A DNA stretch of 64,000 nucleotides, from positions 186,001 to 250,000 of the forward strand of contig OZ240251.1 of NCBI GenBank assembly GCA_965198285.1, read 5' to 3'. The notes below the pieces were generated by a model. That model ran no database searches. It worked only from the letters and a program-made list of their open reading frames with translations, and had not been told where the DNA came from. Positions 8,946-17,103 of the stretch are shown here, in pieces (position 1 is the first letter of the stretch; each line of letters begins with the position of its first letter). This stretch comes from UBA11872 sp965198285. Its GTDB lineage: Bacteria; Chloroflexota; UBA11872. Both the position numbers and the translations under genes were made by a program.

Positions 8946-10114
8946 GCCTCATCGCTCATGCGGCGGAAGGTCAGGCAGGTAATGTCGTCCGACGCCGGCG
9001 TGTCGCCAACGAAGTCGCTGACGGCATCGAACACCGTCTGGTTGGCGGTGCGGGCGTCGGTATCGGGATCGGCGGCCATGGCTTCGCGCAGACGTTCCAG
9101 GCCGAACTGTTCTTCGTCGCCGTTCATGGCTTCGCTGACGCCGTCCGTGTAGAGCACGATGCTGTCGCCCGGTTCCAGGACGACGCTGTTCTGCCGGTAG
9201 GTCAGGCCGGGCAGCAGCCCCAGGGCAATGCCGCCGGTGAGCGGAAGGGACGATGAACTGCCGTCCGGTTTGACCAGCAGCGGCGCATCGTGGCCGCCGC
9301 TGGCATAGACAAACTCACCGTTTTCCGGGTTGTACTCGGCATAGAGCACGGTAACGAACATCTCGGTTTCGTTGTCCTCGTGCAGCAGTTCGTTGACCTC
9401 GCGCAGCACATCGCCGGGCCCCGTGGACCCAATCGCGGCGCCTTTGATCAGCGTGCGCGTCGACATCATGAACAGGGCGGCCGGCACGCCCTTGTCGGAC
9501 ACATCCGCAACGGTCACCCCAATGCGATCGTTCTCCAATGACACGACGTCGAAGAAATCCCCGCCGACGCTGCGCGCCGGTTCCATGTTGGCGAACACTT
9601 CGTAGTCGGGGCTTTGCGGGAACTGGGTGGGCAATATCGACTGCTGCATCTTGCTGGCGACGCTCAACTCGTTCTGCAGCGCCACCAGCTGGTCGCGTGA
9701 GGCCAGAGCCTCACGCCACTCCATCAAGTGTTCCAGCGTGCGATCGATCGTCACCCGCAGGTCCCTGAAGTCGATGGGTTTGGTGACGAAGTCGAACGCC
9801 CCGCGGTTCATCGCGGTCCGGATGTTCTCCATGTCGCCATAGGCGGAAACAATGATGGATTTGATGTTGGGATCGACCTTTGGGATCTGTTGCAGCAGGG
9901 TCAGCCCATCCATCTGCGGCATGTTGATGTCCGAAACAACCATGTCGATGTCGTCGTCCTCGTGCAGCCGATCCAGGGCCTCGACTCCATTGCGGGCAAA
10001 GACGAACGAGTATTGACCACGCCGGATATTGCGGCGCATCCGCTGCAGCATCAGAGGCTCAAGGTCCGGCTCATCGTCAACGACCAGGATCTTGTACGGA
10101 GGCTTGACTACCAT
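8942..10114 (-). CDS. Response regulator with SpoIIE/RsbU-type PP2C phosphatase
   Basis: 390 residues. The N-terminal receiver domain (about 8-125) has DDEPD, the phospho-acceptor in VVSDINMPQMDG near residue 60, and KPIDF. A short coiled linker precedes a PP2C-type SpoIIE phosphatase domain (about 170-385) with SVGGDFFD, VADVSDKG, YASGGHDAPLL, LYTDGVSE and SDDITCLT, which carry the metal-binding aspartates. Family role: phosphorylation of the receiver switches on dephosphorylation of a STAS antagonist, releasing the RsbW-like kinase. It is translationally coupled to the RsbW-like gene. Confidence 0.93.
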   Translation of the reverse strand: MVVKPPYKILVVDDEPDLEPLMLQRMRRNIRRGQYSFVFARNGVEALDRLHEDDDIDMVVSDINMPQMDGLTLLQQIPKVDPNIKSIIVSAYGDMENIRTAMNRGAFDFVTKPIDFRDLRVTIDRTLEHLMEWREALASRDQLVALQNELSVASKMQQSILPTQFPQSPDYEVFANMEPARSVGGDFFDVVSLENDRIGVTVADVSDKGVPAALFMMSTRTLIKGAAIGSTGPGDVLREVNELLHEDNETEMFVTVLYAEYNPENGEFVYASGGHDAPLLVKPDGSSSSLPLTGGIALGLLPGLTYRQNSVVLEPGDSIVLYTDGVSEAMNGDEEQFGLERLREAMAADPDTDARTANQTVFDAVSDFVGDTPASDDITCLTFRRMSDEA

Positions 10115-10189
10115 GGCTGCACCATCAAGTCCCCCCTTGCCTCGGGGCCTCGGGCCGGGCGTCAGCCCCCGCGCGGGGGCGAGCGTACT

Positions 10190-11092
10190 TCAGGTCGTAC
10201 ATGCGGCCAGCGCTTCGGCCTGCGAGGCGTGCACGGGAATGATCTGGTCGAAGCCACTGACGTTGAAGATCCGGCGAAGCGGCTCAGCGACCGAGCAAAC
10301 GGCCATCGTGGCGCCTCGCCCCATCAGGGATTTGGCGACCGACAGGATCACGCCAAGCCCCGCACTGTTGACATAGGTGCGGTGCTCGAAGTCGAGGATC
10401 ATCACCCGCTCGCACGCGTCGCCCACGGCGCGCAGCACGCGCGTGAAACTGCGAATGGTGGAGCCGTCCACGCGGCCCTCGATCGCGACGACCATAATCC
10501 CGTCGCTGGTCGCATTGACCACGGCCAGCTTGATCTCGCTCTCGCCCGCCGGCTCACGGTCGCCGAGGTCGTCCGCGTAGCTGGCCTCCGGCGCCATGTG
10601 GATCAAGACTGGAGCCTGGCCCGGCTGGTCGGACTGCGGCATTGAGCCGGCAGCAGACGCAGGCTCGCCATCGTCCGCAACCCGAGCTGCCTGGCGCAAC
10701 AGGGCGCGGTGTTCCAGGGCGCGCTCGATGGTGGCGCGTGAGTCCTCGAAGTCAATGGGCTTGGTGATGAAGTCAAAGGCCCCGCGGTTCATGGCCGTAC
10801 AGATGTTGTCGATGTCCCCATACGCCGTAACGATCACCGACCGGACGTCGGGATCGACCATGGGGATTTGCTGGAGCAGGGTCAGCCCATCCATCTCGGG
10901 CATGTTGATGTCCGAGAGCACGATGTCGATGTTGTCCTGGCGCAGCCGTTCCAGCGCCTCAAGGCCGTTGCTGGCGAAGACAAACGCACACTGCCCGTCT
11001 CGGATGCTGCGACGCATCCGCTGCTGCATCAGCACCTCAAGGTCGGCCTCGTCGTCCACGACCAGGATCAGGTACGGGCGCTTCGGCATCAT
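10190..11092 (-). CDS. Response regulator with C-terminal STAS anti-sigma antagonist domain
   Basis: 300 residues. The receiver domain (about 8-125) closely resembles that of the adjacent phosphatase: DDEADLE, VLSDINMPEMDG, and a matching NRGAFDFITKPIDF. A variable linker leads to a STAS domain (about 190-300) with DFEHRTYVNSAGLGVIL, where the serine after YVN is the usual phosphorylation site. The two receiver domains probably arose by duplication. It is a likely bridge between the histidine kinase and the partner-switching module. The linker (about 130-185) is Ala/Gly/Asp-rich and not recognisable. Confidence 0.9.
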   Translation of the reverse strand: MMPKRPYLILVVDDEADLEVLMQQRMRRSIRDGQCAFVFASNGLEALERLRQDNIDIVLSDINMPEMDGLTLLQQIPMVDPDVRSVIVTAYGDIDNICTAMNRGAFDFITKPIDFEDSRATIERALEHRALLRQAARVADDGEPASAAGSMPQSDQPGQAPVLIHMAPEASYADDLGDREPAGESEIKLAVVNATSDGIMVVAIEGRVDGSTIRSFTRVLRAVGDACERVMILDFEHRTYVNSAGLGVILSVAKSLMGRGATMAVCSVAEPLRRIFNVSGFDQIIPVHASQAEALAACTT

Positions 11093-11164
11093 GGCGCATC
11101 TACACTTGGCTGACCCGATGCCCGCGGACCGGCTACAGCGCCGCCCGCCGATCCACGCCGCCCC

Positions 11165-11509
11165 TCAGCTCTTGCGTGCGGCCAGAGCTTCGGCCTGTGT
11201 GGCATGGATGGGGATGATCTGATCGAAGCCGCTGACGCTGAAGATTTCGCGAATCGGGTCCGACAGCGAGCAGATCGCGAGCGTTGCCTCTTTGCGCTGC
11301 AGGGACTTGGCGGCGAGCAGGATTACGCGAAGCCCCGCACTGCTGATGTACGTGAGACGCTCCATGTCCAGAATCACTGCCTGGTCGCTGGCCTCGATCA
11401 CCGTTTCCAGGGCGCTCTGAAAATCCCGCGCGTTAGTGCCGTCAACGCGGCCGTCCGCCGTGACGACAATCGCGCTGTCGTTCCATGCCCACTCGGTGCT
11501 AACGCTCAT
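11165..11509 (-). CDS. STAS-domain anti-anti-sigma factor
   Basis: 114 residues, a stand-alone STAS domain with DGTNARDFQ, ILDMERLTYISSAGLRVIL (the likely phosphoserine lies after YIS) and a C-terminal GFDQIIPIHATQAEALA stretch shared almost exactly with the upstream-encoded REC-STAS protein. That shared tail points to duplication within the cluster. It is the first gene of the minus-strand signalling cluster and the probable substrate of the RsbW-like kinase and the SpoIIE-type phosphatase. Confidence 0.9.
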   Translation of the reverse strand: MSVSTEWAWNDSAIVVTADGRVDGTNARDFQSALETVIEASDQAVILDMERLTYISSAGLRVILLAAKSLQRKEATLAICSLSDPIREIFSVSGFDQIIPIHATQAEALAARKS

Positions 11510-11991
11510 GGGGTTCGTCTCCTTGCCTGCTCCAGCGGTCTACCAAGCTCGGGTGCCGGGTTCGCATTCTCCTCGGGCAGCAGTCCGCTGGCCCATGGCG
11601 TTCGGGGGCTTGGCGCCACTAGCACCCAGCTGCTGGCTGGCCGCCGTGACGCACGCGACGAAATCACCCGAAACCAGCACTGCAACCTTCAACATCGGCG
11701 AAACCGGGACATCGGATTGGCCTTATGCAGACGGCAGAATCGCCAGCACGGGACTAAGCTTGGGCAGCCTAGCAAATGCCAGTGTCTGCGATTCCGCCGG
11801 CGGCGCAATGCTGCGGCACCTTGCCGCCAGCCCCGACTCGGATTCGTTGCGAATCAGTTGGACTGAAGCGATTGCACCGGCCCGCCCAGCCTCGGTTGCC
11901 CACGGAGTCTCTCGCTATGGAAGAGCCGGACTGATCCCAACGATGGCGCGACTGCTGCACCCGGCAGGCGTCGCCCAACCCGGCTGACGGC
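11510..11991. other. Intergenic stretch without a supported gene
   Basis: 482 bases between the divergently transcribed STAS gene and the threonylcarbamoyl-AMP synthase gene. It is open in one plus frame over 11436-11987, but that frame runs antisense into the STAS gene and its product is a low-complexity Ala/Pro/Ser sequence with no recognisable domain. I see no convincing tRNA, hairpin or strong promoter. It probably holds the two divergent promoters. Confidence 0.5.
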
Positions 11992-12615
11992 ATGGCCAGT
12001 GCCGCTGACGTGGCGCGCTGCGCCAAGCTGCTGGCGGGCGGCGGCGTTGCCGCCATCCCCACGGATACGCTCTACGGGCTGGCGGCCAGCGTGCGCGCGC
12101 CCAAAGCCGTGGGGCGCGTGCTGGCAATCAAGACGCGCAGGCCCGGCGGGGGCGTGCCGGTGCTGGTTGCAAGCGCGGCCCAGGCCGCCGAAATCGCCGA
12201 AATGTCGCCCGACGCCCGGCGGCTGGCGCAGGCATTCTGGCCCGGCGCCGTAACGCTGGTGCTTCCGGCTCGGCCGGGGCTTGACCGCCGGCTGCTCGGT
12301 CCCAACGGGACGATAGGCGTCCGGGTTCCCGCCTCCGATGTCGTGCGGGATCTGGTGCGGCGGGTGGGCGCGCCGCTAACGGGTACCAGCGCCAACGAAC
12401 ACGACGAACCGCCACCCCTCACCGCCCAGCAGGCCAACGCCGCCGTCGGCCACCTGGTCGACCAGGTGCTGGACGGCGGTGCCGGCGGTGGTGCGCCCTC
12501 CACGGTCATCCACCTGGCGACGGACCCGCCCCGCATTCTGCGCGCGGGCGCCGTAGACCCGCCGACTGTTCAGGCAATCGTCCCCGCCATACGCCTGCCC
12601 GCGTCGCCGGACTGA
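11992..12615 (+). CDS. tsaC: L-threonylcarbamoyladenylate synthase (Sua5/YciO/YrdC family)
   Basis: 207 residues, single YrdC domain. Makes threonylcarbamoyl-AMP from threonine, bicarbonate and ATP for the t6A37 modification of ANN-decoding tRNAs. Visible signature elements are IPTDTLYGLAAS, AIKTRRPGGGVPVLV, FWPGAVTLVLPA, GVRVPASD and LTGTSANE. The usual KxR motif (K-x-R-P) is present as KTRRP. The length suits the short TsaC form without a Sua5 C-terminal domain. Its stop overlaps the next start by one base (TGATG). Confidence 0.93.
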   Translation: MASAADVARCAKLLAGGGVAAIPTDTLYGLAASVRAPKAVGRVLAIKTRRPGGGVPVLVASAAQAAEIAEMSPDARRLAQAFWPGAVTLVLPARPGLDRRLLGPNGTIGVRVPASDVVRDLVRRVGAPLTGTSANEHDEPPPLTAQQANAAVGHLVDQVLDGGAGGGAPSTVIHLATDPPRILRAGAVDPPTVQAIVPAIRLPASPD

Positions 12616-13037
12616 TGCACGACACGTCAGTCCAACTGGTCGGCGACTTCGAAAGCGCCGAGGCGCGCTTCCTGCGGAGCCAATTCGACGACTGTCGGAT
12701 CGAACTGGCCGCCCGCTCGCGGCTGGACCGGCGCACCGCCCTCCTGCGCTGGCAACCGGCCGCCGGAATCCACGCCCAGTCCATCGAGACCAGCGCGCCA
12801 ACTGTCACCGACCGCCGCCGTCGCCCGCCCGTCGCCTGGTACGTGCTTGAGCACGAACCGCACCTGCATCTCACCCCCATCACCTCGGGCCCCGACCTGC
12901 GCGAACGCTTCCGCGGCCACTTCCCCTCCGACGCCGTCCCCGACCAGCCCGCCCGCAAAGGCTGCCTGCCGTTCGGTGGCTTCTTCCTGGCCGTTCTGTT
13001 CACGCTTGGATTCGCAGCCAACCGGCGGCAGCGGTGA
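12615..13037 (+). CDS. Hypothetical protein with C-terminal membrane segment
   Basis: 140 residues, not recognised. The start codon overlaps the stop of the upstream tRNA-modification gene (TGATG), which is the main reason to accept it as coding. The N-terminal ~110 residues are polar and Arg-rich; a C-terminal hydrophobic segment (about 118-134, GGFFLAVLFTLGFAA) ends in a basic tail and would act as a tail anchor. No catalytic motif is seen. A hairpin at 13169-13209 lies downstream. Confidence 0.5.
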   Translation: MHDTSVQLVGDFESAEARFLRSQFDDCRIELAARSRLDRRTALLRWQPAAGIHAQSIETSAPTVTDRRRRPPVAWYVLEHEPHLHLTPITSGPDLRERFRGHFPSDAVPDQPARKGCLPFGGFFLAVLFTLGFAANRRQR

Positions 13038-13168
13038 AGCTCGACGACAGCAGAATGTGACCAGTGGTTGAGACATCAGCCCTGCATGTGCTGTGAACAA
13101 ACCCACGGCAAAGTCGACCTGAAGGCCTCTCGCGATATGCCGGGGATACGACACTGGATTGCCTGAAC

Positions 13169-13209
13169 ACCGTTCACCCCGGATCCTTGCGGGACCCGGG
13201 GTGAACGGT
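13169..13209. terminator. Hairpin terminator, 14-bp perfect stem, at the end of the capsid/tail operon
   Basis: Perfect inverted repeat with arms 13169-13182 and 13196-13209 and a 13-nt loop. It lies between the plus-strand gene ending at 13037 and the minus-strand phage operon ending at 13264, so it can terminate either. A short T-rich run follows on the plus side. Confidence 0.7.
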
Positions 13210-13263
13210 TGGTTTGAGAACTGCGCGGCACCGATCGAAACGCCGCGGAGATGAGCGTGCCGC

Positions 13264-13509
13264 CTAGCCGCGCCCGTTCGCCAGCCGCCCCTTGATCTGG
13301 CCCAGCGAATCCGCGATCGACGCTTGGTAGCGCGTCATTTCGGTGTGATGCGTCGTCAGGCTGCGGTCGATGTTCTCCAGCAGCTGTAGCGCGCGGGTTT
13401 CGGTATCGGTGCCGCTGGCCCGGCTGCGCCAGCGCACCATCTCCTTGCGCACGACGCGCGCGATGTACACGGTTACGGCGGTGATGATGCCGATGGTCTC
13501 GGGGTCCAC
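13264..13509 (-). CDS. Small membrane protein with coiled coil, holin/XhlA-like candidate
   Basis: 81 residues from GTG 13509, chosen because a GAGGAG ribosome-binding site lies just upstream; an earlier in-frame start at 13674 would overlap the previous gene and add a low-complexity stretch. A single N-terminal hydrophobic helix (about 4-18, IGIITAVTVYIARVV) is followed by a basic patch and a predicted coiled coil (about 33-75). Small one-helix proteins encoded directly after tail genes are often holins or haemolysin XhlA-like proteins. It is the last gene of the phage operon, so a lysis or release role is plausible but inferred from position and shape only. Confidence 0.55.
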   Translation of the reverse strand: MDPETIGIITAVTVYIARVVRKEMVRWRSRASGTDTETRALQLLENIDRSLTTHHTEMTRYQASIADSLGQIKGRLANGRG

Positions 13510-13660
13510 GGAGTTCCTCTCCTCAGGGTGATTGATGGTCGTGCCAGGGGCTGTCGGCGGCCGCGCCCGGTCGGCCAGGGTTTGCACGTTCATGACGCGC
13601 CGGCTGCCCACGCGCTGAACCAGGCCCGGTCGCTCGAGCTGCGCTCTTCCACGATTCCCA

Positions 13661-14713
13661 CTACACCGCTCCAATCGCCAGCCAATAGACCAGCCCCGGC
13701 GTCGTATCGCTGAAATTGCCGCCGTCGCCGGTGGCGGCCTGCAGCGTGAAGCCGCCGGCGCTCAGGTTGGTGCAGCGCGCCACCACCCGACGGCCGCCGA
13801 TGTCCTCGCGCGGCGTGGCCAGGGCCGCGTAGACGGTGCGGAAGGCGGTCTCGAAGGCGACGTTGTGATCCGACCAGTTCTGCGAGAGCACGCCCGCAAC
13901 CTCAGCCACCCCAACCTCCGCCCGCCACTGGCCGCGGTCCACGTGGTTGGTAGGCGTGGCGTCCTGAAAGTTCGTCAGACGCAGGGCTTGGTCCAGCGGA
14001 TTGTGGGTGAAGGCGGGCGCCAGCGTGCCCTCGGCCAGTTGCAGACCATCGAACCAAGCCGTGGTGTCGCCCTGCTTGAGCTTGCAGAGCGCAAGTAGCG
14101 CCGGCGCCACGCTGTCCACGGCTATCGTCACGCTCAGCCACTCCCAGGCCGAGCTGCCCGAGTGATAGGCGGAAGTGGACGTGGTGACGCCGTCGCCCAG
14201 TTCCAGCCGTGCTCGGTTGGGAACCGACGCGTAGACCCAGCCCCCCAGGGTGAACGTGCGGCCCCGCAGGTAGGTCAGACCACCCAGATCGGCGTCCAGG
14301 CCGCGGCGCAGGTCGCAATCCGCGCCCCGCCGCGTCAACGCCGCCGAATAGCGCCCGTGTTTGACGACTGAGGTCGCGCGCGCCACCGCGGCCCCGCCGC
14401 CCGCCAGCAACCAGCCGTCCGGCGCCGCCGACCCACCGGCGGACCACGACTCGAAGTCGCCGTTGGGCAGCGCATTGTGGAACTGCTCGGCGTGAAAGGT
14501 GTCCAACGACAGCTTCGCGGTGGTCACCGCGCCCTCGGCCAGCGCCGCGTCCGTGAGTTGCGGCCCCTCGCCCGCCCGGCCCGAGTGGTCGTGCCCGCTC
14601 GCGGCGTGGAATCCGGCGTCGATCAGGTCGGCGTTGTTGTTGAACACGTTGATGTCGTATCGCTCGGCGCCCAGCGGCTTGGTCAGCCGCAGGTTTGCCG
14701 TGGTAGTTGCCAT
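13661..14713 (-). CDS. Phage tail fibre/receptor-binding-like protein
   Basis: 350 residues from ATG 14713, which is preceded by a GGAGG site 12 bases after the previous stop; the longer frame to 14851 overlaps the upstream gene. The N-terminus (MATTTANLRLTKP, then YDINVFNNNADLID) is typical of phage tail-fibre or baseplate attachment regions. Residues ~85-250 look like a carbohydrate-binding beta-sandwich (NGDFESWSAGG, then APDGW). The C-terminal ~80 residues (QNWSDHNVAFETAF, ending LVYWLAIGAV) resemble a distal tail-fibre domain. It is part of the minus-strand virion operon. Confidence 0.7.
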   Translation of the reverse strand: MATTTANLRLTKPLGAERYDINVFNNNADLIDAGFHAASGHDHSGRAGEGPQLTDAALAEGAVTTAKLSLDTFHAEQFHNALPNGDFESWSAGGSAAPDGWLLAGGGAAVARATSVVKHGRYSAALTRRGADCDLRRGLDADLGGLTYLRGRTFTLGGWVYASVPNRARLELGDGVTTSTSAYHSGSSAWEWLSVTIAVDSVAPALLALCKLKQGDTTAWFDGLQLAEGTLAPAFTHNPLDQALRLTNFQDATPTNHVDRGQWRAEVGVAEVAGVLSQNWSDHNVAFETAFRTVYAALATPREDIGGRRVVARCTNLSAGGFTLQAATGDGGNFSDTTPGLVYWLAIGAV

Positions 14714-14724
14714 GTCGCGGCCTC

Positions 14725-17103
14725 CTAGAGCCTGGCGAGTTGTGCGTGCAGATAGGCGGCTTGCCCCTGATGGGCGTAGGCCGCCAAGCGGTTGTGCGTA
14801 CCCGTGCCGGCGGTCGGCCGGTATTCCGTCGCGGTAACGGGCATCAGCCATTCCAGGTCGCGCCCGGCCTCGCTGCGCCGCGCCTGGGCTTCGGCGCCGC
14901 GCACCAGCGCTTCCACGTGCTCGCCGTCAGGGCTGACCAGTACCACTGGCTCGCGCGTGGCCGCCGCTGCGCCGATGGCCTGCTTGATCTCCCGCCCCGA
15001 CCGCCGTTCGCGTCGCCCGTCGCGCAGCGGCGCCTGGTCGGCGATCCGCACCGTGAACTCGAATACGCGCTTGAAGTCCGCGCGGATGGCGTAAGCCAGC
15101 GAGGCCGCGTGGATCACCGGGGTGGTCGCGGGGTCATCGCTATGCAGCGTGAGCCGCAGGTCAATGGCCGCTGCCGCGGCCTCCGGCCCAAACTCGATCC
15201 GCTGCCCGTTGTCCGCAAAGCGTCCGAGCTGCCTGAACGGCGCGCCGCCAGCCAGCCGATAGGCCGCGTCGACGTAGGTAGCCGCCGTCAACCGCTCGCC
15301 GCTCAGCGCCAAGGCCAGGAAGGCCTTGGGCTGCGCCGCGAACGCCGCGTGGAAGCGCGAGAAGTAAAGGTCCGCGCTGGCGGCGTAACGGCAGTTTGGA
15401 TCATGCAGCGGATTGGCCGAACCGCGCGGCAACACGATGGCCGACAGCGATCCTCCAACTGCCAGATACAGCCGCGGGTTGGGCCCGGGTCGGTCCGATA
15501 CCCACATGTGGCGGCAGTCCACCGGTCCCAGGTGCGTGATGGGATGCCACGACCCCTGCTCGTGGTTGAGCGCTAGCAACGTGGTGTGCCCGGCCTCGTC
15601 CCGCAGCGCCGCGTACAGGAAGTGGGCGTCGCCCGCGCAGGCGGTGACGCGGCCCCGGATCGGTGAAGCGTTCTCCCGCAGCCGTTCCGGACCGGAGGGC
15701 GTTAGGTCGCCGGGCCGGAAGCGATAGAACCCCTGCGGCAGCGGCAGCCAGAGGTAGCCGCGCCAGGCGGCGGCGCCGCGGCCGTCGTGCGGGCTGGAAC
15801 GCCGGACCGGTTGGGACCACAGGTGCTCCGCCACCGCGCCGCCCTCGGCGCCGGGACGCAGTGCGTGGAGGCCGTCCTCCTTCACCAGGTAGGCCCTGCT
15901 GCCCAGGCTCAGTAGCGCGCTGACGGCATAGGCGCCGTCGCCCACGGGCACGCCCTTCGTCCAGGTGGAATCCGAGCCGCCGTCCAACGCGGTTGACAGC
16001 CTGGGCGCGCCGGTCTCGCTGCTCACTCGCGCCAGTTCCGAACCAATCACTAGAAACGCGTCGGCCTTGCGGACTTCGCGGACCGCCAGTTCGTTGATAC
16101 GGGTCGAGGAATCCAGCGCCGCCTGCACGGTCAGGCGCAACCAGAAAGCCTCTACGCCGTTGATCGTTGCGCGCCGCCAGGCCGCTGGTTCGTAAAACCT
16201 CACCTCGCCGTCGCGGGCCAGCGTCTTGCCGTCCTGCGCGGTTCCGTCGATCAGCCCGTCCACGGACGCCCAGGTCGCGCCGTCCCGATACTCCGCCGTT
16301 AGTTCGGCGGCGTTGCCGTTCGCGGCGGCGTTCATGCTGATGGCCACCGCCGCGAACGGTGCCTTGCCGCCCACCAGCAGCCAGGCGCCGTCGGTCGCCG
16401 TGCCCAGCGAGTCCAGGTGCCCGTAGGTTCCCGGATCGCCGTCGCTGACGGCGGCGGTGAGATCGGCGTACGTCTGGCCGCCGTCGCTGGTTCGCAGCAC
16501 GGCAACCGCGTGTGTGCGCTGCCCCGCGTGCTGCGTCCAGGTCGTGCCGTCGAACGTCCAGAACGGCTCGTCGGACGCCGAACCGCCAACGGCGACGAAG
16601 GCCGCCGGCCGCTCCGCGCGTCCCTTGAAGACGGCGGCCGAGATCGCGTTCACCCCTGGATCGAACGCCTTGGCCAGCGCCCAGGTCCGGCCGTCGCGCG
16701 AACGGTAGACGGCGGACCCCGCCAGCACGTAGGTGGCGTCGCCGAGCTCGAAGTGGTCCGTAATCGTCCCTGACGACGTGATCGGCGTCGTCAGCACTTC
16801 GGGCGGCAGGCTGACTTGGTGCGGGATGCGCGTGTCGGCCACGCCGTGGGAATAGCCGGTCGATCCGCCACTCGGCACGACCCGCTGACCGAACCCGCCC
16901 GACACGTCATCCACCGCCCAGGTCGTTTCGTCCTCGGGCGGGAACTGCGCATAGGACTGATCCGTCTGGCTCACGCGCGGCGCAAAGAAGTCGAGCTTGC
17001 GCTCGCGCCAGGCCACTTCGCCGCCCGACCCGTTGCTTAGCATCAGGCCCACCCCGTCCAGGCTGCAGTCGTAGGGATAGGGCGGACGGTTGCCACGCGG
17101 CAT
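14725..17103 (-). CDS. Large phage virion protein with beta-propeller-like repeats
   Basis: 792 residues. Not assignable to a named family by eye, but its place between the connector and fibre genes, with no gap to the former (17103/17104), makes it a virion component. The middle (about 120-480) has repeated blade-like stretches such as YVLAGSAVYRSRDGRTW and GSRAYLVKEDGLHAL, suggesting a propeller. The C-terminal ~100 residues (FKRVFEFTVRIADQAPLRDG) resemble the terminal domain of distal tail or tail-hub proteins. No tape-measure-like protein is encoded nearby, so a short-tailed particle is possible. Confidence 0.65.
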   Translation of the reverse strand: MPRGNRPPYPYDCSLDGVGLMLSNGSGGEVAWRERKLDFFAPRVSQTDQSYAQFPPEDETTWAVDDVSGGFGQRVVPSGGSTGYSHGVADTRIPHQVSLPPEVLTTPITSSGTITDHFELGDATYVLAGSAVYRSRDGRTWALAKAFDPGVNAISAAVFKGRAERPAAFVAVGGSASDEPFWTFDGTTWTQHAGQRTHAVAVLRTSDGGQTYADLTAAVSDGDPGTYGHLDSLGTATDGAWLLVGGKAPFAAVAISMNAAANGNAAELTAEYRDGATWASVDGLIDGTAQDGKTLARDGEVRFYEPAAWRRATINGVEAFWLRLTVQAALDSSTRINELAVREVRKADAFLVIGSELARVSSETGAPRLSTALDGGSDSTWTKGVPVGDGAYAVSALLSLGSRAYLVKEDGLHALRPGAEGGAVAEHLWSQPVRRSSPHDGRGAAAWRGYLWLPLPQGFYRFRPGDLTPSGPERLRENASPIRGRVTACAGDAHFLYAALRDEAGHTTLLALNHEQGSWHPITHLGPVDCRHMWVSDRPGPNPRLYLAVGGSLSAIVLPRGSANPLHDPNCRYAASADLYFSRFHAAFAAQPKAFLALALSGERLTAATYVDAAYRLAGGAPFRQLGRFADNGQRIEFGPEAAAAAIDLRLTLHSDDPATTPVIHAASLAYAIRADFKRVFEFTVRIADQAPLRDGRRERRSGREIKQAIGAAAATREPVVLVSPDGEHVEALVRGAEAQARRSEAGRDLEWLMPVTATEYRPTAGTGTHNRLAAYAHQGQAAYLHAQLARL

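Noticed and set aside
11436..11987. Plus-strand gene between the STAS and threonylcarbamoyl-AMP synthase genes
   Set aside because: 183 low-complexity residues without a domain; the frame begins antisense inside the STAS gene.
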